From NCBI GenBank assembly GCA_015709615.1, contig CP054179.1, positions 806,001 to 870,000 on the forward strand: DNA of 64,000 nt. The letters are read 5' to 3'. The stretch's first letter is position 1. Each line of letters starts with the position of its first letter. The notes beneath the pieces are model-generated. The model ran no database searches. It saw only the letters and a list, made by a program, of their open reading frames with translations, and was not told the DNA's origin. The translations under genes and the position numbers were made by a program. The stretch is from Gammaproteobacteria bacterium (GTDB lineage: Bacteria > Pseudomonadota > Gammaproteobacteria > Burkholderiales > Nitrosomonadaceae). Shown here piece after piece: positions 34,157 to 43,741 of this stretch.

Positions 34157-34683
34157 GGCGCTTCCGGATCGGTACCCGCTTCCCAATAAAGCTCTTCCTT
34201 ACCTGCGCCGGTATCCGGATAAAGCCCGAGCATCAACGTCAATCCTGTTTCATCAGGATATGGCCAGACCGGATCACCCAGGTGGAATTCATGCGTCCAT
34301 TCGACCATCCACACCAAGTACCCGTCCAGTTCCGGCTTGAAGGCGTCTTCGCCAATTTGCAGCAATTTGGACACACCGATTTCCAGGCCCCATGTTTCAT
34401 GCTGAATGGCCACCGCGATCCGTGCAGCCAGCTCGCGCACTTGCATGTACGCATCGGACAGATTCGGATCGACAACAGCGCGCGCCTGGAAATGACCAAT
34501 CAGTGCGGTTTCACCGGTACCCGGATCGGTTCCGTTATCCATTTCGGATAATTCAATCAGCACCGCCGGAATGTTGATTCGGCGTTGAATTACCGGATAA
34601 GCATCGACCGTCGATATTCCGGTCAGCTTGGATTGCATTCCGGCAACGATTGCGGTGTGCAATTGAGCAAGGTTCTCGATCAT
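34153..34683 (-). CDS. Tail-completion-like phage protein (Mu gp37-type?)
   Basis: 176 residues (MIENLAQLHTAIVAGMQSKL; QRRINIPAVLIELSEMDNGT; ARIAVAIQHETWGLEIGVSK) resembling neck/tail-terminator proteins that occur beside gpZ-like proteins. The named family is uncertain. Confidence 0.65.
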   Translation of the reverse strand: MIENLAQLHTAIVAGMQSKLTGISTVDAYPVIQRRINIPAVLIELSEMDNGTDPGTGETALIGHFQARAVVDPNLSDAYMQVRELAARIAVAIQHETWGLEIGVSKLLQIGEDAFKPELDGYLVWMVEWTHEFHLGDPVWPYPDETGLTLMLGLYPDTGAGKEELYWEAGTDPEAP

Positions 34684-34686
34684 GAT

Positions 34687-35253
34687 TTAGCGTGCGTTTC
34701 CGATGGCTTTCTGAATCTCGTAGTTAACTTCTTGCTCGAGGATCACCATTAAACGTTCTTTTACTCTTTCAGCAACGATTTCCAATGATTTCCTGCCTGA
34801 TTGCTCCCAATCAAACATCACTTTTTCAATGGGCAGCCTGCTTTTACCAATACGCTGCATGACAATTTCCTTGCCGGTGTAGCGGCGCTGACCGGCTTGG
34901 CCTGCACGCACCGGCATCATCCATGCACCGGGGAATCTGTTTCTTCCCACTGTCACGCCCCTACCGGCATTGTGCGCCTGACCATACGCAATCTTGTGTG
35001 CTTCCAGCGGGTTGAGTCCGAGCCATACCTTACCGGTTCCATCCCATTTGCTGTAATAATTGATACGCGCCCGCAATACTTTTTGTGGAATCTTGGTTTC
35101 TTTGGAAACCGCCTTTGCAGTTTGGCTTTTGATCCATACGCCCGTTTTGCGCAGTGACCTGCGCCATGCGCGATCCATCATTTCCGGCGAAAGCTCGCGC
35201 ATCACAGCAAGAGCTCCGCTGGCGTCAACTTCAACCTTTATCTTATCGCTCAT
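34687..35253 (-). CDS. Minor tail protein Z-like
   Basis: 188 residues of the prophage minor tail Z (GPZ) family (RAWRRSLRKTGVWIKSQTAK; VWLGLNPLEAHKIAYGQAHN; a GRNRFPGAWM segment). Connects head-proximal tail parts. It overlaps the upstream gene by four bases. Confidence 0.88.
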   Translation of the reverse strand: MSDKIKVEVDASGALAVMRELSPEMMDRAWRRSLRKTGVWIKSQTAKAVSKETKIPQKVLRARINYYSKWDGTGKVWLGLNPLEAHKIAYGQAHNAGRGVTVGRNRFPGAWMMPVRAGQAGQRRYTGKEIVMQRIGKSRLPIEKVMFDWEQSGRKSLEIVAERVKERLMVILEQEVNYEIQKAIGNAR

Positions 35254-35549
35254 GCTTCCGGCCTCAAGATCAACGTGGTAACACCAGAGCCATCCGGTTC
35301 GATACGCACGACGACATAATTACCGCCTTCCGCCGTAACCGGATCGCCCTTTTCAACACCCACTGCATCCGCATTTCTCACAACGACATGCGGTTCCACG
35401 AGACCGGTATTCAGGTGACCGATCTGTGGCCCAAGCCATGGCGCGGAAAACATACCATTAACCGGCAAACCGTTGATAGTCACGTCGTCGGTCAGCGTTT
35501 CGAAAATGACCGAATCCATTTCGGCCATCAGATCACGAAAGGCGCTCAT
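35250..35549 (-). CDS. Head-tail attachment protein (phage FII/Gifsy type)
   Basis: 99 residues: MSAFRDLMAEMDSVIFETLT and an RPEA end with VVRIEPDGSGVTTLILRPE. This fits small head-tail connector proteins following the capsid. Position supports it. Confidence 0.7.
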   Translation of the reverse strand: MSAFRDLMAEMDSVIFETLTDDVTINGLPVNGMFSAPWLGPQIGHLNTGLVEPHVVVRNADAVGVEKGDPVTAEGGNYVVVRIEPDGSGVTTLILRPEA

Positions 35550-35552
35550 TGA

Positions 35553-35762
35553 TTAAGTGACAGGATCTTCATTTGCTCCGGATTCCGGATCGTCGCCTTC
35601 ATGATCTTGCTTTTTACTCTTGGTTGTCTCCGGTTCCGGCAGCGTAGCAAAACCCCGTTCAATCAGGGATTCGGCGTCAGGCTTCGGTAAATCAAGTTCT
35701 GATCCAGGCGCGAATGATTCGCGGTTTTTGCCGATGATGGTGACCGCTGCAATTATTTTCAT
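35553..35762 (-). CDS. Small phage protein after capsid
   Basis: 69 residues: a short folded N-terminus (MKIIAAVTIIGKNRESFAPG, LPKPDAESLIERGFA) and an acidic disordered tail. This is like the DUF7210-type proteins that follow capsid genes. Role unknown. Confidence 0.65.
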   Translation of the reverse strand: MKIIAAVTIIGKNRESFAPGSELDLPKPDAESLIERGFATLPEPETTKSKKQDHEGDDPESGANEDPVT

Positions 35763-35787
35763 GATCGATTGCCTCTTAGTGGAAAAA

Positions 35788-36798
35788 CTAACGAACAGTC
35801 ACCGCAATGCTGGCGTTAGGACGGCGTGGAATGATCAGCGGCGCGGATTGGGTCATGATGAATTCCGCTGCCGGGTCTTCGCTGATCCAGTTTTTCGGGA
35901 ACATTTCCAGCGCCTGGTAACCGGCGATCGGATCCAAGATCGCACCGAATGCCCGCACACCGTCAATTGCTGCACTTCCTGCAATCACGGTGTTGGCTGG
36001 CAGGTAATTGACCTTGTTGCCGGATTCATCACGGTAATAGCCGCTGTAAACCCAGATTTCGATGTCGCTGCCAAGCGTGCCCTTGTAGCTGAACAAGCGG
36101 CCGTTGTTCGGACCTGTTTCCAACTCGCTGCGCGAGTTCCTGCGGCCGTCCAAAAGCTTTTGCACATCGGCGTTTTTTACAAAATTCCGGTATGCCTGAC
36201 GGTCCATCACCAGCGTATTAATCGGTGCTTCTGACAACGCACCCCAAGCTTCAATATCGTCAAGCGGGGTTGCAGTTGCTTCACCCCAGCGGGCCCCGAG
36301 TGTCAGCGCGCTGGTATTGCCTGAAGCACGTTCGTAATCGACTTCAACGGTCGGATAGTCTTCACCGGAAACGGTTATCTTTCCTTGCAGCAGCACTTGT
36401 GCCGCCATGTGTTCCAGGCGCCGTCTGATTTTCCGGCGTTGCTCAAGCAGAATGTCCGCAACGATTGCATTGCGGCGTTGTTCCGGCGACATTCTTCCGC
36501 CTACTTCTTCACCGGCCCGGCGAATCAGTACGCGTTCCGGATCCACAACATCTTTTGGTTTCAGGTATGCCGGAGTGAATTTCTTTTGCACTTGCCCCTT
36601 GGATTTCATCACTTTACCGGCAACCAAGGGAGACACATACGGAGCCAATCTGCCATCATCGTCAACCTTATCGAAGCTGATCGAAGAGGTATCGAAAGTT
36701 ACAACGTTCGGAAAAAATAAATCCAACAGGAAAGTATCGTCCGAATCCAGGCTGTTTAAGACACCCAGTAGCGTGTCTGTATCGTAAGTAACGGTCAT
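35788..36798 (-). CDS. Major capsid protein E (lambda gpE-like)
   Basis: 336 residues of the lambda-type capsid E family (DDTFLLDLFFPNVVTFDTSS; APYVSPLVAGKVMKSKGQVQ; YLPANTVIAGSAAIDGVRAF). It is the shell subunit. Confidence 0.95.
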   Translation of the reverse strand: MTVTYDTDTLLGVLNSLDSDDTFLLDLFFPNVVTFDTSSISFDKVDDDGRLAPYVSPLVAGKVMKSKGQVQKKFTPAYLKPKDVVDPERVLIRRAGEEVGGRMSPEQRRNAIVADILLEQRRKIRRRLEHMAAQVLLQGKITVSGEDYPTVEVDYERASGNTSALTLGARWGEATATPLDDIEAWGALSEAPINTLVMDRQAYRNFVKNADVQKLLDGRRNSRSELETGPNNGRLFSYKGTLGSDIEIWVYSGYYRDESGNKVNYLPANTVIAGSAAIDGVRAFGAILDPIAGYQALEMFPKNWISEDPAAEFIMTQSAPLIIPRRPNASIAVTVR

Positions 36799-36814
36799 TT
36801 ATGTTTCTCCAGAA

Positions 36815-37177
36815 TTAACGTATTGAGATAGCCGCGCGATCAAAGGCCGACAATTTTTTGGCGGTGCTATCGAACCCGGCATGCCAAACCAATGCATCCG
36901 CAAAGAAGCAGCCCGCTTTGTAGAACTGAATGGTTTTATCGCCCGATGATGCATCGGTTGCATGAACCAATATCCCGACCGGGGTTTGCGATCCGTCGCT
37001 CGCTCCAGGATTGCACAGCGTCAGTTTCTTACTGGCATCGATACGGCCCAAAACCGCGCGAACCGCCAAATTCTGGCCGGATACCAGCGTGCCGGATTCC
37101 GTCGCTATTTCTGGCGTAGAACCGGCAATGTAATTACCCGGTGTATACGTTTCGGTTGTTTTTCCTGCTATTGGCAT
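36815..37177 (-). CDS. Head decoration protein D (lambda gpD-like)
   Basis: 120 residues (MPIAGKTTETYTPGNYIAGS; LCNPGASDGSQTPVGILVHA) of the gpD family that stabilises the expanded capsid. Located between the protease/scaffold gene and the capsid gene as in lambda. Confidence 0.93.
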   Translation of the reverse strand: MPIAGKTTETYTPGNYIAGSTPEIATESGTLVSGQNLAVRAVLGRIDASKKLTLCNPGASDGSQTPVGILVHATDASSGDKTIQFYKAGCFFADALVWHAGFDSTAKKLSAFDRAAISIR

Positions 37178-37186
37178 GATGTCCTC

Positions 37187-38467
37187 CTATTTTTTGCCGG
37201 TGGCGCGTTTGAAATCGTGAATGATGGCGTCCGCTTTCGCCTTCGGTGATGCCGGGTCTAGCGCGGTGTCAGCATCAGCTGCGGTAATATTAGGTTGTTC
37301 GATCGCGGCCATTGCTTTGGCCAAAGCGCTGGACGCTTCCGTCTTGGGCGTTTCGGTCTTTACTACCGGGGCTTTGCCGAGCAAGGCGATAGCGTCAGTT
37401 GCCGTCATGCCGGTTTCAAACGCCAGGTGTTCGGCCATTTCAGCACGGCCGGTGGCGGCTTCCGCTTTCATAATGGCCTTGATGCGTTCGCGTTCTTCGG
37501 TTTTGGCTTGCGCTACCGCGCTGTCCAGTTGCGATTCGGTAATCCCGGCGATGGGATTGTTTTTGTCATCTTTTTCCATTCGACTCTCCTTGGGGGGTTT
37601 AGATAGTTTCATTCCTCGCCCGGCCTTGCGGTCAGGCGTTGTGCGCATTGCCGCCAGTGTTGCTTCCAGCGTGGACACTTTGTCCGCGAAGCCCATGGAT
37701 ACGGCGGCATCGCCCATGTACACCAGCGCTTCAGTGGCTTGCACGGCATCAATCGTCATGCCGCGATTGCGCGCCACGGTCTGCACGAACAGTTGGTACA
37801 GGCTTTGAATGTCCGCTTGCCAGCGCGCTTTGACTTCTTCGGGTAGCGGCGCGAACGGGTGGCCGTCCACTTTGTGCGCGCCGGAATAAATGTGTGTAAC
37901 CACTACGCCTTCGTTGTTCAGCGCTTTGGAATAATCGATATGCGCGGTAACCACGCCGACCGATCCGGTTCTGCCGGTGCGCGTGGTGACGATTTCACCG
38001 GCGGCGCTGGCGATCAGATATCCGGCTGAGGCGGCCAGGTCGGATACCATCGCGGTGACCGGCTTTTGCCCGCGCGCGGCATGGATTTGATCGGCAAAAT
38101 CGAACGCGCCGGCGACTTCACCGCCCGGCGTATCCAGTTCCAGCAGGATGGCGTTCACTGCCGGATCGTTCATTGCCGCCTGGAACCATTTGGATAATGC
38201 GTCGTAGCCAGTCAGTCCGCTCATTGCATTGGGCGTTGAGCCGCGATGCACTAGGGTGCCGACCACTGGAATAACCGCCACACCGTCAACGATTTTGTAG
38301 CCGGTTTCCGATACCACCGTTTGCCGCGCGTAGGCCGGATCGGCCATGCCCCAATCGATGTCCGCATTGAAACGCGGCCCGAGCGCCGCCACGATGGTGG
38401 ACAGTTTTCCAGACTCGATCAGCAAGGGCTGATTGAACAGCCTCGCGGCAATGTGCGGGTATTTCAT
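37187..38467 (-). CDS. Prohead S49 protease with scaffold domain (lambda gpC-like)
   Basis: 426 residues. The S49 protease domain covers about residues 60-270: VVGTLVHRGSTPNAMSGLTG, a LLELDTPGGEVAGAFDFAD segment, then DLAASAGYLIASAA with the likely catalytic Ser and a TGRTGSVGVV turn. The remaining 150 residues are Ala/Lys/Glu-rich scaffold, as in C/Nu3. Confidence 0.94.
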   Translation of the reverse strand: MKYPHIAARLFNQPLLIESGKLSTIVAALGPRFNADIDWGMADPAYARQTVVSETGYKIVDGVAVIPVVGTLVHRGSTPNAMSGLTGYDALSKWFQAAMNDPAVNAILLELDTPGGEVAGAFDFADQIHAARGQKPVTAMVSDLAASAGYLIASAAGEIVTTRTGRTGSVGVVTAHIDYSKALNNEGVVVTHIYSGAHKVDGHPFAPLPEEVKARWQADIQSLYQLFVQTVARNRGMTIDAVQATEALVYMGDAAVSMGFADKVSTLEATLAAMRTTPDRKAGRGMKLSKPPKESRMEKDDKNNPIAGITESQLDSAVAQAKTEERERIKAIMKAEAATGRAEMAEHLAFETGMTATDAIALLGKAPVVKTETPKTEASSALAKAMAAIEQPNITAADADTALDPASPKAKADAIIHDFKRATGKK

Positions 38468-38477
38468 GGTGTTTGGT

Positions 38478-40061
38478 CTAAGCGGTTTGATCGGTTAGCA
38501 GCATGTCCGCAGCGGTGTTTTGCGCCGCAGGGTTCAGGATGATGCCCAGTTCTTTCATGCGTTTTTGTTCGCGGGCTTTTTGTTCGAGTACTTCTTCCCA
38601 GTCGTAACCGCGTTCGGCACAGGCTTGTTCGAGCGTGAGCGTGCCCATGTCCATTTCGAGCTGATCGGCTTTTGCTTCCTTGAGCGGATCGATGTGGCCA
38701 CGGCCCGGGCCGATCCAGTCGCAGCGCGCCCAGGCCGGTTTTGCCGCGTAGAAGTCCGGCGCGCCCGGCGGTATTTCCACTTCGCCGCGGTCAATGGCTT
38801 CTTCCAGCCAGAGCGCATAAATGGCGCTTGCCAAGCGCCCGGCTATTTGCTTGCGGCGCGAGGTGAAAAACTTCCACGCTTCGATCATCGCCGCGCGTGC
38901 GCCGGAATAATTGGTTTGCGAGTAATCGCGCGCTAGTTGTTCGTAGCTGATGCCTAAGTTTGCCGCGAGATGCCGCAGCGTTGATTTTTCAAACTCGCCA
39001 TAGTTCGGGCCGGGGTGGTTCGACGGCATGAAGTTGAGTTTTTCGCCGGGGTACAGCACAGGAATTCTGACGCCATTCATCTTAACCGGTGCATTTTCAT
39101 GAAACACGGATTGCGCACCGAGCACGTTGGTGGCAATGGAGGCCGGATCATCGCTGCCCATGGCTTCGGCCACTTGGGTGTAATTGAATTCGGATTCAAT
39201 CACTGCGGCGTACATCGAATTCACAATTGCGGCTTCGAGGTTCACGTCCTGGAATCTTTCCAGCATTTTGGATTTGACCAATCCCGCCGTGATGCTGGCT
39301 TTGCCGCGCGTTTGCCCGGGACGTTCGACATCGAAGATGTGAATGATTTGCTGCCTGCCCCATTTGGTTTCGCGCGGCACGAACTTCCAGGTGTACGCAT
39401 CCGCGCCAAAACGCACGTCACTTTGCAACGCGGTGCGAATGTGATAGCCAACCGGTGCGCCGAATGTGTCCAATTGCACCCCGGCACGTAGCCGCTGGGT
39501 GTCCGGCAGCAGATTCGGATTGCTCAAGCGTGCCGGGTCGATCAGTTGGATGGCCGTTGCGAACCGGTCGCGGCGGCGTTGCAGCCATTCCACGCTGGCC
39601 AGAATCTCGCCCGTGGTCATGAAGCTTCTATAACCGGTGCCGATCAGCCCGGAAAACGTTTGCCGCCGGGATGCATCGCAGTAGCAATCGGGGTCTTCGC
39701 CCCACATTCTGAATTTGGCTTCGACATTGCGTGTCCATTCTTCCGCCCAATCGGCATCGAGGCCGAGTATGCGGTAATCGGGGCGGGCCACCAGTTTGAG
39801 CCCGGCGCCGATGATGTTGTCGAGCTGCACCTGCATGCCGCCCGACACCAGCGCATAGTTGCGCGCAATGTCGTGCACGCGCGCTTGCAGCGTATTGAGA
39901 TCGGGCAGCAGTTCGGCATCCGCCGAGCGCAATTGCGGCGTCCAACTGGCCAGTTCACGGGAGAACCGGGCGGCGTTGTGCCCGCCGGATGACATGCTGG
40001 CCCGCAACGGATTGCCGCTGACGTCGATCAATCGTGCCGGTACCGGTAGCGCTGCTTTCAT
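38478..40061 (-). CDS. Portal protein (lambda gpB-like)
   Basis: 527 residues of the lambda B portal family (RFSRELASWTPQLRSADAEL; RNYALVSGGMQVQLDNIIGA; PGEKLNFMPSNHPGPNYGEF). It forms the dodecameric DNA channel. The order W-B-C-D-E matches lambda. Confidence 0.95.
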   Translation of the reverse strand: MKAALPVPARLIDVSGNPLRASMSSGGHNAARFSRELASWTPQLRSADAELLPDLNTLQARVHDIARNYALVSGGMQVQLDNIIGAGLKLVARPDYRILGLDADWAEEWTRNVEAKFRMWGEDPDCYCDASRRQTFSGLIGTGYRSFMTTGEILASVEWLQRRRDRFATAIQLIDPARLSNPNLLPDTQRLRAGVQLDTFGAPVGYHIRTALQSDVRFGADAYTWKFVPRETKWGRQQIIHIFDVERPGQTRGKASITAGLVKSKMLERFQDVNLEAAIVNSMYAAVIESEFNYTQVAEAMGSDDPASIATNVLGAQSVFHENAPVKMNGVRIPVLYPGEKLNFMPSNHPGPNYGEFEKSTLRHLAANLGISYEQLARDYSQTNYSGARAAMIEAWKFFTSRRKQIAGRLASAIYALWLEEAIDRGEVEIPPGAPDFYAAKPAWARCDWIGPGRGHIDPLKEAKADQLEMDMGTLTLEQACAERGYDWEEVLEQKAREQKRMKELGIILNPAAQNTAADMLLTDQTA

Positions 40062-40064
40062 CGT

Positions 40065-40295
40065 TTACCCTTGAAAAGTAATGCAGCCGCGGCGGCGCGT
40101 TGTGTTGCCGCTTTCCGCGGCCAGTTGCGTTTCGAGTCTTTGCACGTAGGCGGTCAGTTTGTCCACATCGGCTTGGGTGTAGGTCACGCTTCTGCCGGGT
40201 TGTCCCATGACTTCAATCTTCGCCGCTTGCTTGCCCAATTGGAGCTGGTGCAATGCGGCTTTTGCTTCTTCAAGAAGTTGTGCGGTATCAGTCAT
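40065..40295 (-). CDS. Head-tail joining protein W (lambda gpW-like)
   Basis: 76 residues: a LLEEAKAALHQLQLGKQAAK helix and a YTQADVDKLTAYVQRLETQL helix, the small gpW pattern. Overlaps the terminase stop by eight bases. Confidence 0.92.
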   Translation of the reverse strand: MTDTAQLLEEAKAALHQLQLGKQAAKIEVMGQPGRSVTYTQADVDKLTAYVQRLETQLAAESGNTTRRRGCITFQG

Positions 40296-42315
40296 AGTTT
40301 TGGTTTTGCGGGTTCAGTTTTCTGGCCAGGTCGGCGATTTTATTGCTGCTGGCCGCTAGCGCTTGCGGCGCTTCTTGCGGTTCGGTTTCAAACAGGTTCG
40401 CTTGCTTGAGCTGGATCTCAAGATTCATCCAGTTTTGTTCGCTCATCAGGTGCACCCGCGCGGCTCTTGCCGCGTGCAGTGCGTATGTTTCGCAATCCAA
40501 TGCTTCATTGGCCGCACCGGCTCTTTTCTGCCAGATACGTTTGCCGCGCATCGAGCGGTGCGGCGCTTTGACTTCGGCGGTGATCTGGTTAAAGTAGTCC
40601 GCGCGCACGTCCTTGCTGATGTGCATCCGGCCCGCGCCGGTTCCTATCAGCCGCAATCTTGCGTGGATCAAATCTTTCGCTTTGTGCGTGCCGACGATGT
40701 ATGGTCTCAATCCATATTTCGCTGCTTTGGTGTTCGCTTGGCCTTTGGTGTCGATGCTTTCCTTCGGTTTGGCGAATATTTCGCGGTTGCCGTAGTCGTT
40801 CGATGAACCTTTTCCCGCCATCAGATGGCTTATTTTTCCCCGGCGGCTGCGCACGTAGTTGTAGACTGCGTCCGATGTAGTGCCGTCCGAGCAATCTATG
40901 GTGGCGGCAGTTATCCTGATTTTTGCGCCGCAGGCGTGCTGGATTGGTTTGAACAGGATGCTGTCCAGGCCTTCCCATACCGGGTCGTTCTTGTCGATCG
41001 GATTGCCGTAGATTTCTATCCAGCGGATCAACCAGCTTTCTTCTTCCCTGCCCCAGGCGCGCAGCAGAATTGACAGGCGGTTGTGCTGTACGTCGATACC
41101 GGCTGACAACAACAATCCACGATCGGGTACCAGCATTTCCGGATACTGGCAATGATCCGATTTGGCAACATATTCGCGCAGTGCTTCCGCGCTGATCTGT
41201 TCGCCTTTGAATTCGTAGGGTTTACCGAGCGCGGAGTTGACGAATACGATCATGTCGGTATCGTCGCCGCGTTCCAGCCCTACTTCCGCTTCAAGATAAC
41301 GTTCGACCAGCCTGGTAAAGCTGCTGGTCGGCCATGCGGCATAGAGTTCGTTGATGTAAAAACCGGCGACTCCGGCAAACGGCTTGGTCGATACCACTCG
41401 CAGGTTTTTTACATTGGCGTTTTTTTGCCTATCGCTCCAGGCGCTGCCGCAAAACGGGCAGGCATAAAATGCGGTTTCCGGCATGTTCATGCCGTACACA
41501 GGGTGCGGTTCCCCGGTTTCCTTTACATCCCATCTGACGTTTTCCCAGTCCATGACATGGTATTCGCCGCAATCGTGGCAGGGCACTTCGAATACGCGCT
41601 GGTCGCTGACATCGTAGGCCGCTTCGATCGAGGATAGTCCCTTGACCGAGGGTGTGCCGCCGAACACGACTTTGCGTTTCGCGTAGGTTTTGGTGCGTTC
41701 TTCCAGCAGCTTGATCGAGTCACCTTGCTTGCCGACGTTTTCGGATACGTCGTCCGGTTCTTCGACAAAGACGCGCGGCGATGGTGTCGATTTGACGTTA
41801 GTCGGGCTGTTCGATCCAACCAGTTTCAGAAAACCACCGGGAAACCGCAGGAAGTTCCAGCGGTGCCCTGCTTTTCTGGATGTGTCCACGTCCAGCAGTT
41901 CGCTCAGCGCCCGAGTTGACCGCACCATCGGGGTCAGTTTTTCTTCGCGATATTCCTTGGCTGCGTCGGTCTTGGCAAACATACCAATGACCGGCGACGG
42001 ATCGGTGTGTATCGATTTGCCGATCCAGTTATTCAGCGCGGTTGTCCACGCAACTTGCGCGGATTTCATGCAGACTACTTTCCAGACTGCCGGATCGTCC
42101 AGTGCGTCTTGAAGATACGGCAACCACGGTGTCATGTCGTCGCGGAATTTTCCCGGGCGAGCGCTTTCTTCAGCGGATAGCACCCGGTATTTTCTGGCCC
42201 ATTCCGTGGTCGACAGCTTGGGTGGCGGTCTGAAACTATTGCGCGATTGCTTCGAGATCTTCTTCAGCGTCTTTCTGGTGAGAGTCCGCCAGGTGCTCAA
42301 GCGCTGCATTGACAT
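40288..42315 (-). CDS. Terminase large subunit (lambda gpA-like)
   Basis: Up to 675 residues. GpA ATPase region: SAQVAWTTALNNWIGKSIHT and the acidic VFVEEPDDVSENVGKQGDSI. Nuclease region: LLSAGIDVQHNRLSILLRAW. It packages DNA into the prohead. The start is uncertain: ATG 42315 or 42309 gives an 80-base overlap with the small subunit gene. Confidence 0.94.
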   Translation of the reverse strand: MSMQRLSTWRTLTRKTLKKISKQSRNSFRPPPKLSTTEWARKYRVLSAEESARPGKFRDDMTPWLPYLQDALDDPAVWKVVCMKSAQVAWTTALNNWIGKSIHTDPSPVIGMFAKTDAAKEYREEKLTPMVRSTRALSELLDVDTSRKAGHRWNFLRFPGGFLKLVGSNSPTNVKSTPSPRVFVEEPDDVSENVGKQGDSIKLLEERTKTYAKRKVVFGGTPSVKGLSSIEAAYDVSDQRVFEVPCHDCGEYHVMDWENVRWDVKETGEPHPVYGMNMPETAFYACPFCGSAWSDRQKNANVKNLRVVSTKPFAGVAGFYINELYAAWPTSSFTRLVERYLEAEVGLERGDDTDMIVFVNSALGKPYEFKGEQISAEALREYVAKSDHCQYPEMLVPDRGLLLSAGIDVQHNRLSILLRAWGREEESWLIRWIEIYGNPIDKNDPVWEGLDSILFKPIQHACGAKIRITAATIDCSDGTTSDAVYNYVRSRRGKISHLMAGKGSSNDYGNREIFAKPKESIDTKGQANTKAAKYGLRPYIVGTHKAKDLIHARLRLIGTGAGRMHISKDVRADYFNQITAEVKAPHRSMRGKRIWQKRAGAANEALDCETYALHAARAARVHLMSEQNWMNLEIQLKQANLFETEPQEAPQALAASSNKIADLARKLNPQNQNYD

Positions 42316-42715
42316 ATTGTTTTATAAATTCTTCCGGTACATCAATGTCGAATTGGGCTTTGATGTCATCCTTCAATTTCGCCGACATCGCCAGCAATTC
42401 CGCCCGTGCGGCTGTGATCAGCGATGCCCATTCCTTTTCAACTTCATCGGCAGGAACCAGTAAACCGGCATCCCTAGCCATTTCCATTTCCAGCTTGTCG
42501 CCCTTGAGCTCGGATTCTCTCGATTTCGCTTTCGCCAGGCGCTCTTGATGATTTTCCCCGCCCCGCCCGGCCGCCATATTGCGCAAGTGATTGATGTACG
42601 CAATCCGCACGGCATCGATATCGGAAGATTCCGCAATGCTTAACTTGGGAAGTACCTCTTTCAGGCGCGTCACACTCATGTCGAGATGATTTGCAATCTC
42701 AATCTGCGTCGCCAT
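42236..42715 (-). CDS. Terminase small subunit (Nu1-like)
   Basis: 159 residues with an N-terminal helix-turn-helix (TQIEIANHLDMSVTRLKEVL) as in Nu1, a basic coiled middle (NHQERLAKAKSRESELKGDK) and an acidic end. It recognises cos or pac DNA. Confidence 0.9.
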   Translation of the reverse strand: MATQIEIANHLDMSVTRLKEVLPKLSIAESSDIDAVRIAYINHLRNMAAGRGGENHQERLAKAKSRESELKGDKLEMEMARDAGLLVPADEVEKEWASLITAARAELLAMSAKLKDDIKAQFDIDVPEEFIKQYVNAALEHLADSHQKDAEEDLEAIAQ

Positions 42716-43141
42716 GGTTGTTACCGCTTAGAGTTGAACACAAAAAACCAGAAAAACTACAAAAATACGCAGAACTTACACTTCCTAAACTACAAAAGGT
42801 GACAGCAACCCCCTATATAATCCCAAATCTGCAAAAATCCCGCGGGTCTGCCGCCCGTAGAGTGGAAGGAAGGCTGGGTAGTACCTAAATCTTTTATGAG
42901 ATATGGATTCTGGAAATAAAAAAGCCAACCTGTGACGGCTGGCTTTCTGTTCATTAGCTATGGAAAAAGTTGCCATTCCATAAATTAAAAAAGCCCGGAG
43001 GTTTTAACCTACGAGCTTCTTGGGCGCAATTACTTCGAGAATGGGAAAAATATACAGGGTTTGTATAAACAGTTCAAGCAATAATATTCCAGAATGAAAA
43101 CTGCCCAATAAACTTGGGCAGTTTAGGTAGTCTGAACTGAA
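42716..43141. other. Spacer between terminase and PEP-CTERM gene
   Basis: 426 bases with no ORF of coding character. It contains an AAAGCCA/TGGCTTT inverted repeat near 42930-42957 and the terminator at 43098-43124. The cos or pac site of the phage could be here, next to the small terminase gene, but I cannot identify it. Confidence 0.45.
43098..43124 (-). terminator. Terminator of PEP-CTERM gene
   Basis: AAACTGCCCAA-taaac-TTGGGCAGTTT is a perfect 11-bp stem, 17 bases after the gene's stop on the minus strand. A short TTTTC follows. It isolates the cargo gene from the late operon. Confidence 0.85.
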
Positions 43142-43741
43142 CTATTCCGCAGTCTGTTTTCTGCTTCGTGCAGAAAATCCTAGCAGACCTAATCCCGCTA
43201 GCAACATTGCGTAAGTTTCCGGTTCTGGTATTGTCGGAACCTGTGTTAGAGTAAAAGTAGTGGTACCACCAGCACCGGGGTCGAACGGACTCAAATCGAA
43301 GAGTGCAGTCGCTGTGCCGCCAACCGTTAAAAACCCCGTGAAGTCTAGATTTCTGGGGCCGCTCGATCCATCGAGCGAGAAACCGGAAAGCGTTGAGCTA
43401 TTAAAACTGGTAAACACAACCCCGCTACCATGATCTGGTTCTGTAATGCTGAAATGAAAATCAGTCCAATCTACACCCGTATTATTCGTGATATGCTCGG
43501 TAATGCTGTAGGGATTGCCTGGACCAGTATCGTGAGCAACCGTAAACGTTAAAACGATTGGATTCACACTATCAAAAACTTTGATTAGGTCCAGATTTCT
43601 GGAGCCATCATCGGTATAGCTAAAAGAACCTAAGCCCGGGCCACTCGCTGTAATGTTGGTTATGACAGCCGCTGCGGACGCTGTAGAAATTGACCCAGCA
43701 AAAATCAGGGCGGTTGCGAGTAATTTGGTTTGTGTGTTCAT
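43142..43741 (-). CDS. PEP-CTERM secreted protein (prophage cargo)
   Basis: 199 residues. A signal peptide (about residues 1-23, ending SASA-type) precedes a beta-rich body. The C-terminus has the full PEP-CTERM sorting signal: IPEPETYAMLLAGLGLLGF followed by SARSRKQ. Such proteins are cleaved and anchored by exosortase (EpsH/Xrt) of bacteria that make exopolysaccharide. It has its own GGAG site and its own terminator, so it is transcribed as an independent unit. It sits between the antirepressor and terminase genes, which marks it as lysogenic cargo. Ligand unknown. Confidence 0.9.
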   Translation of the reverse strand: MNTQTKLLATALIFAGSISTASAAAVITNITASGPGLGSFSYTDDGSRNLDLIKVFDSVNPIVLTFTVAHDTGPGNPYSITEHITNNTGVDWTDFHFSITEPDHGSGVVFTSFNSSTLSGFSLDGSSGPRNLDFTGFLTVGGTATALFDLSPFDPGAGGTTTFTLTQVPTIPEPETYAMLLAGLGLLGFSARSRKQTAE

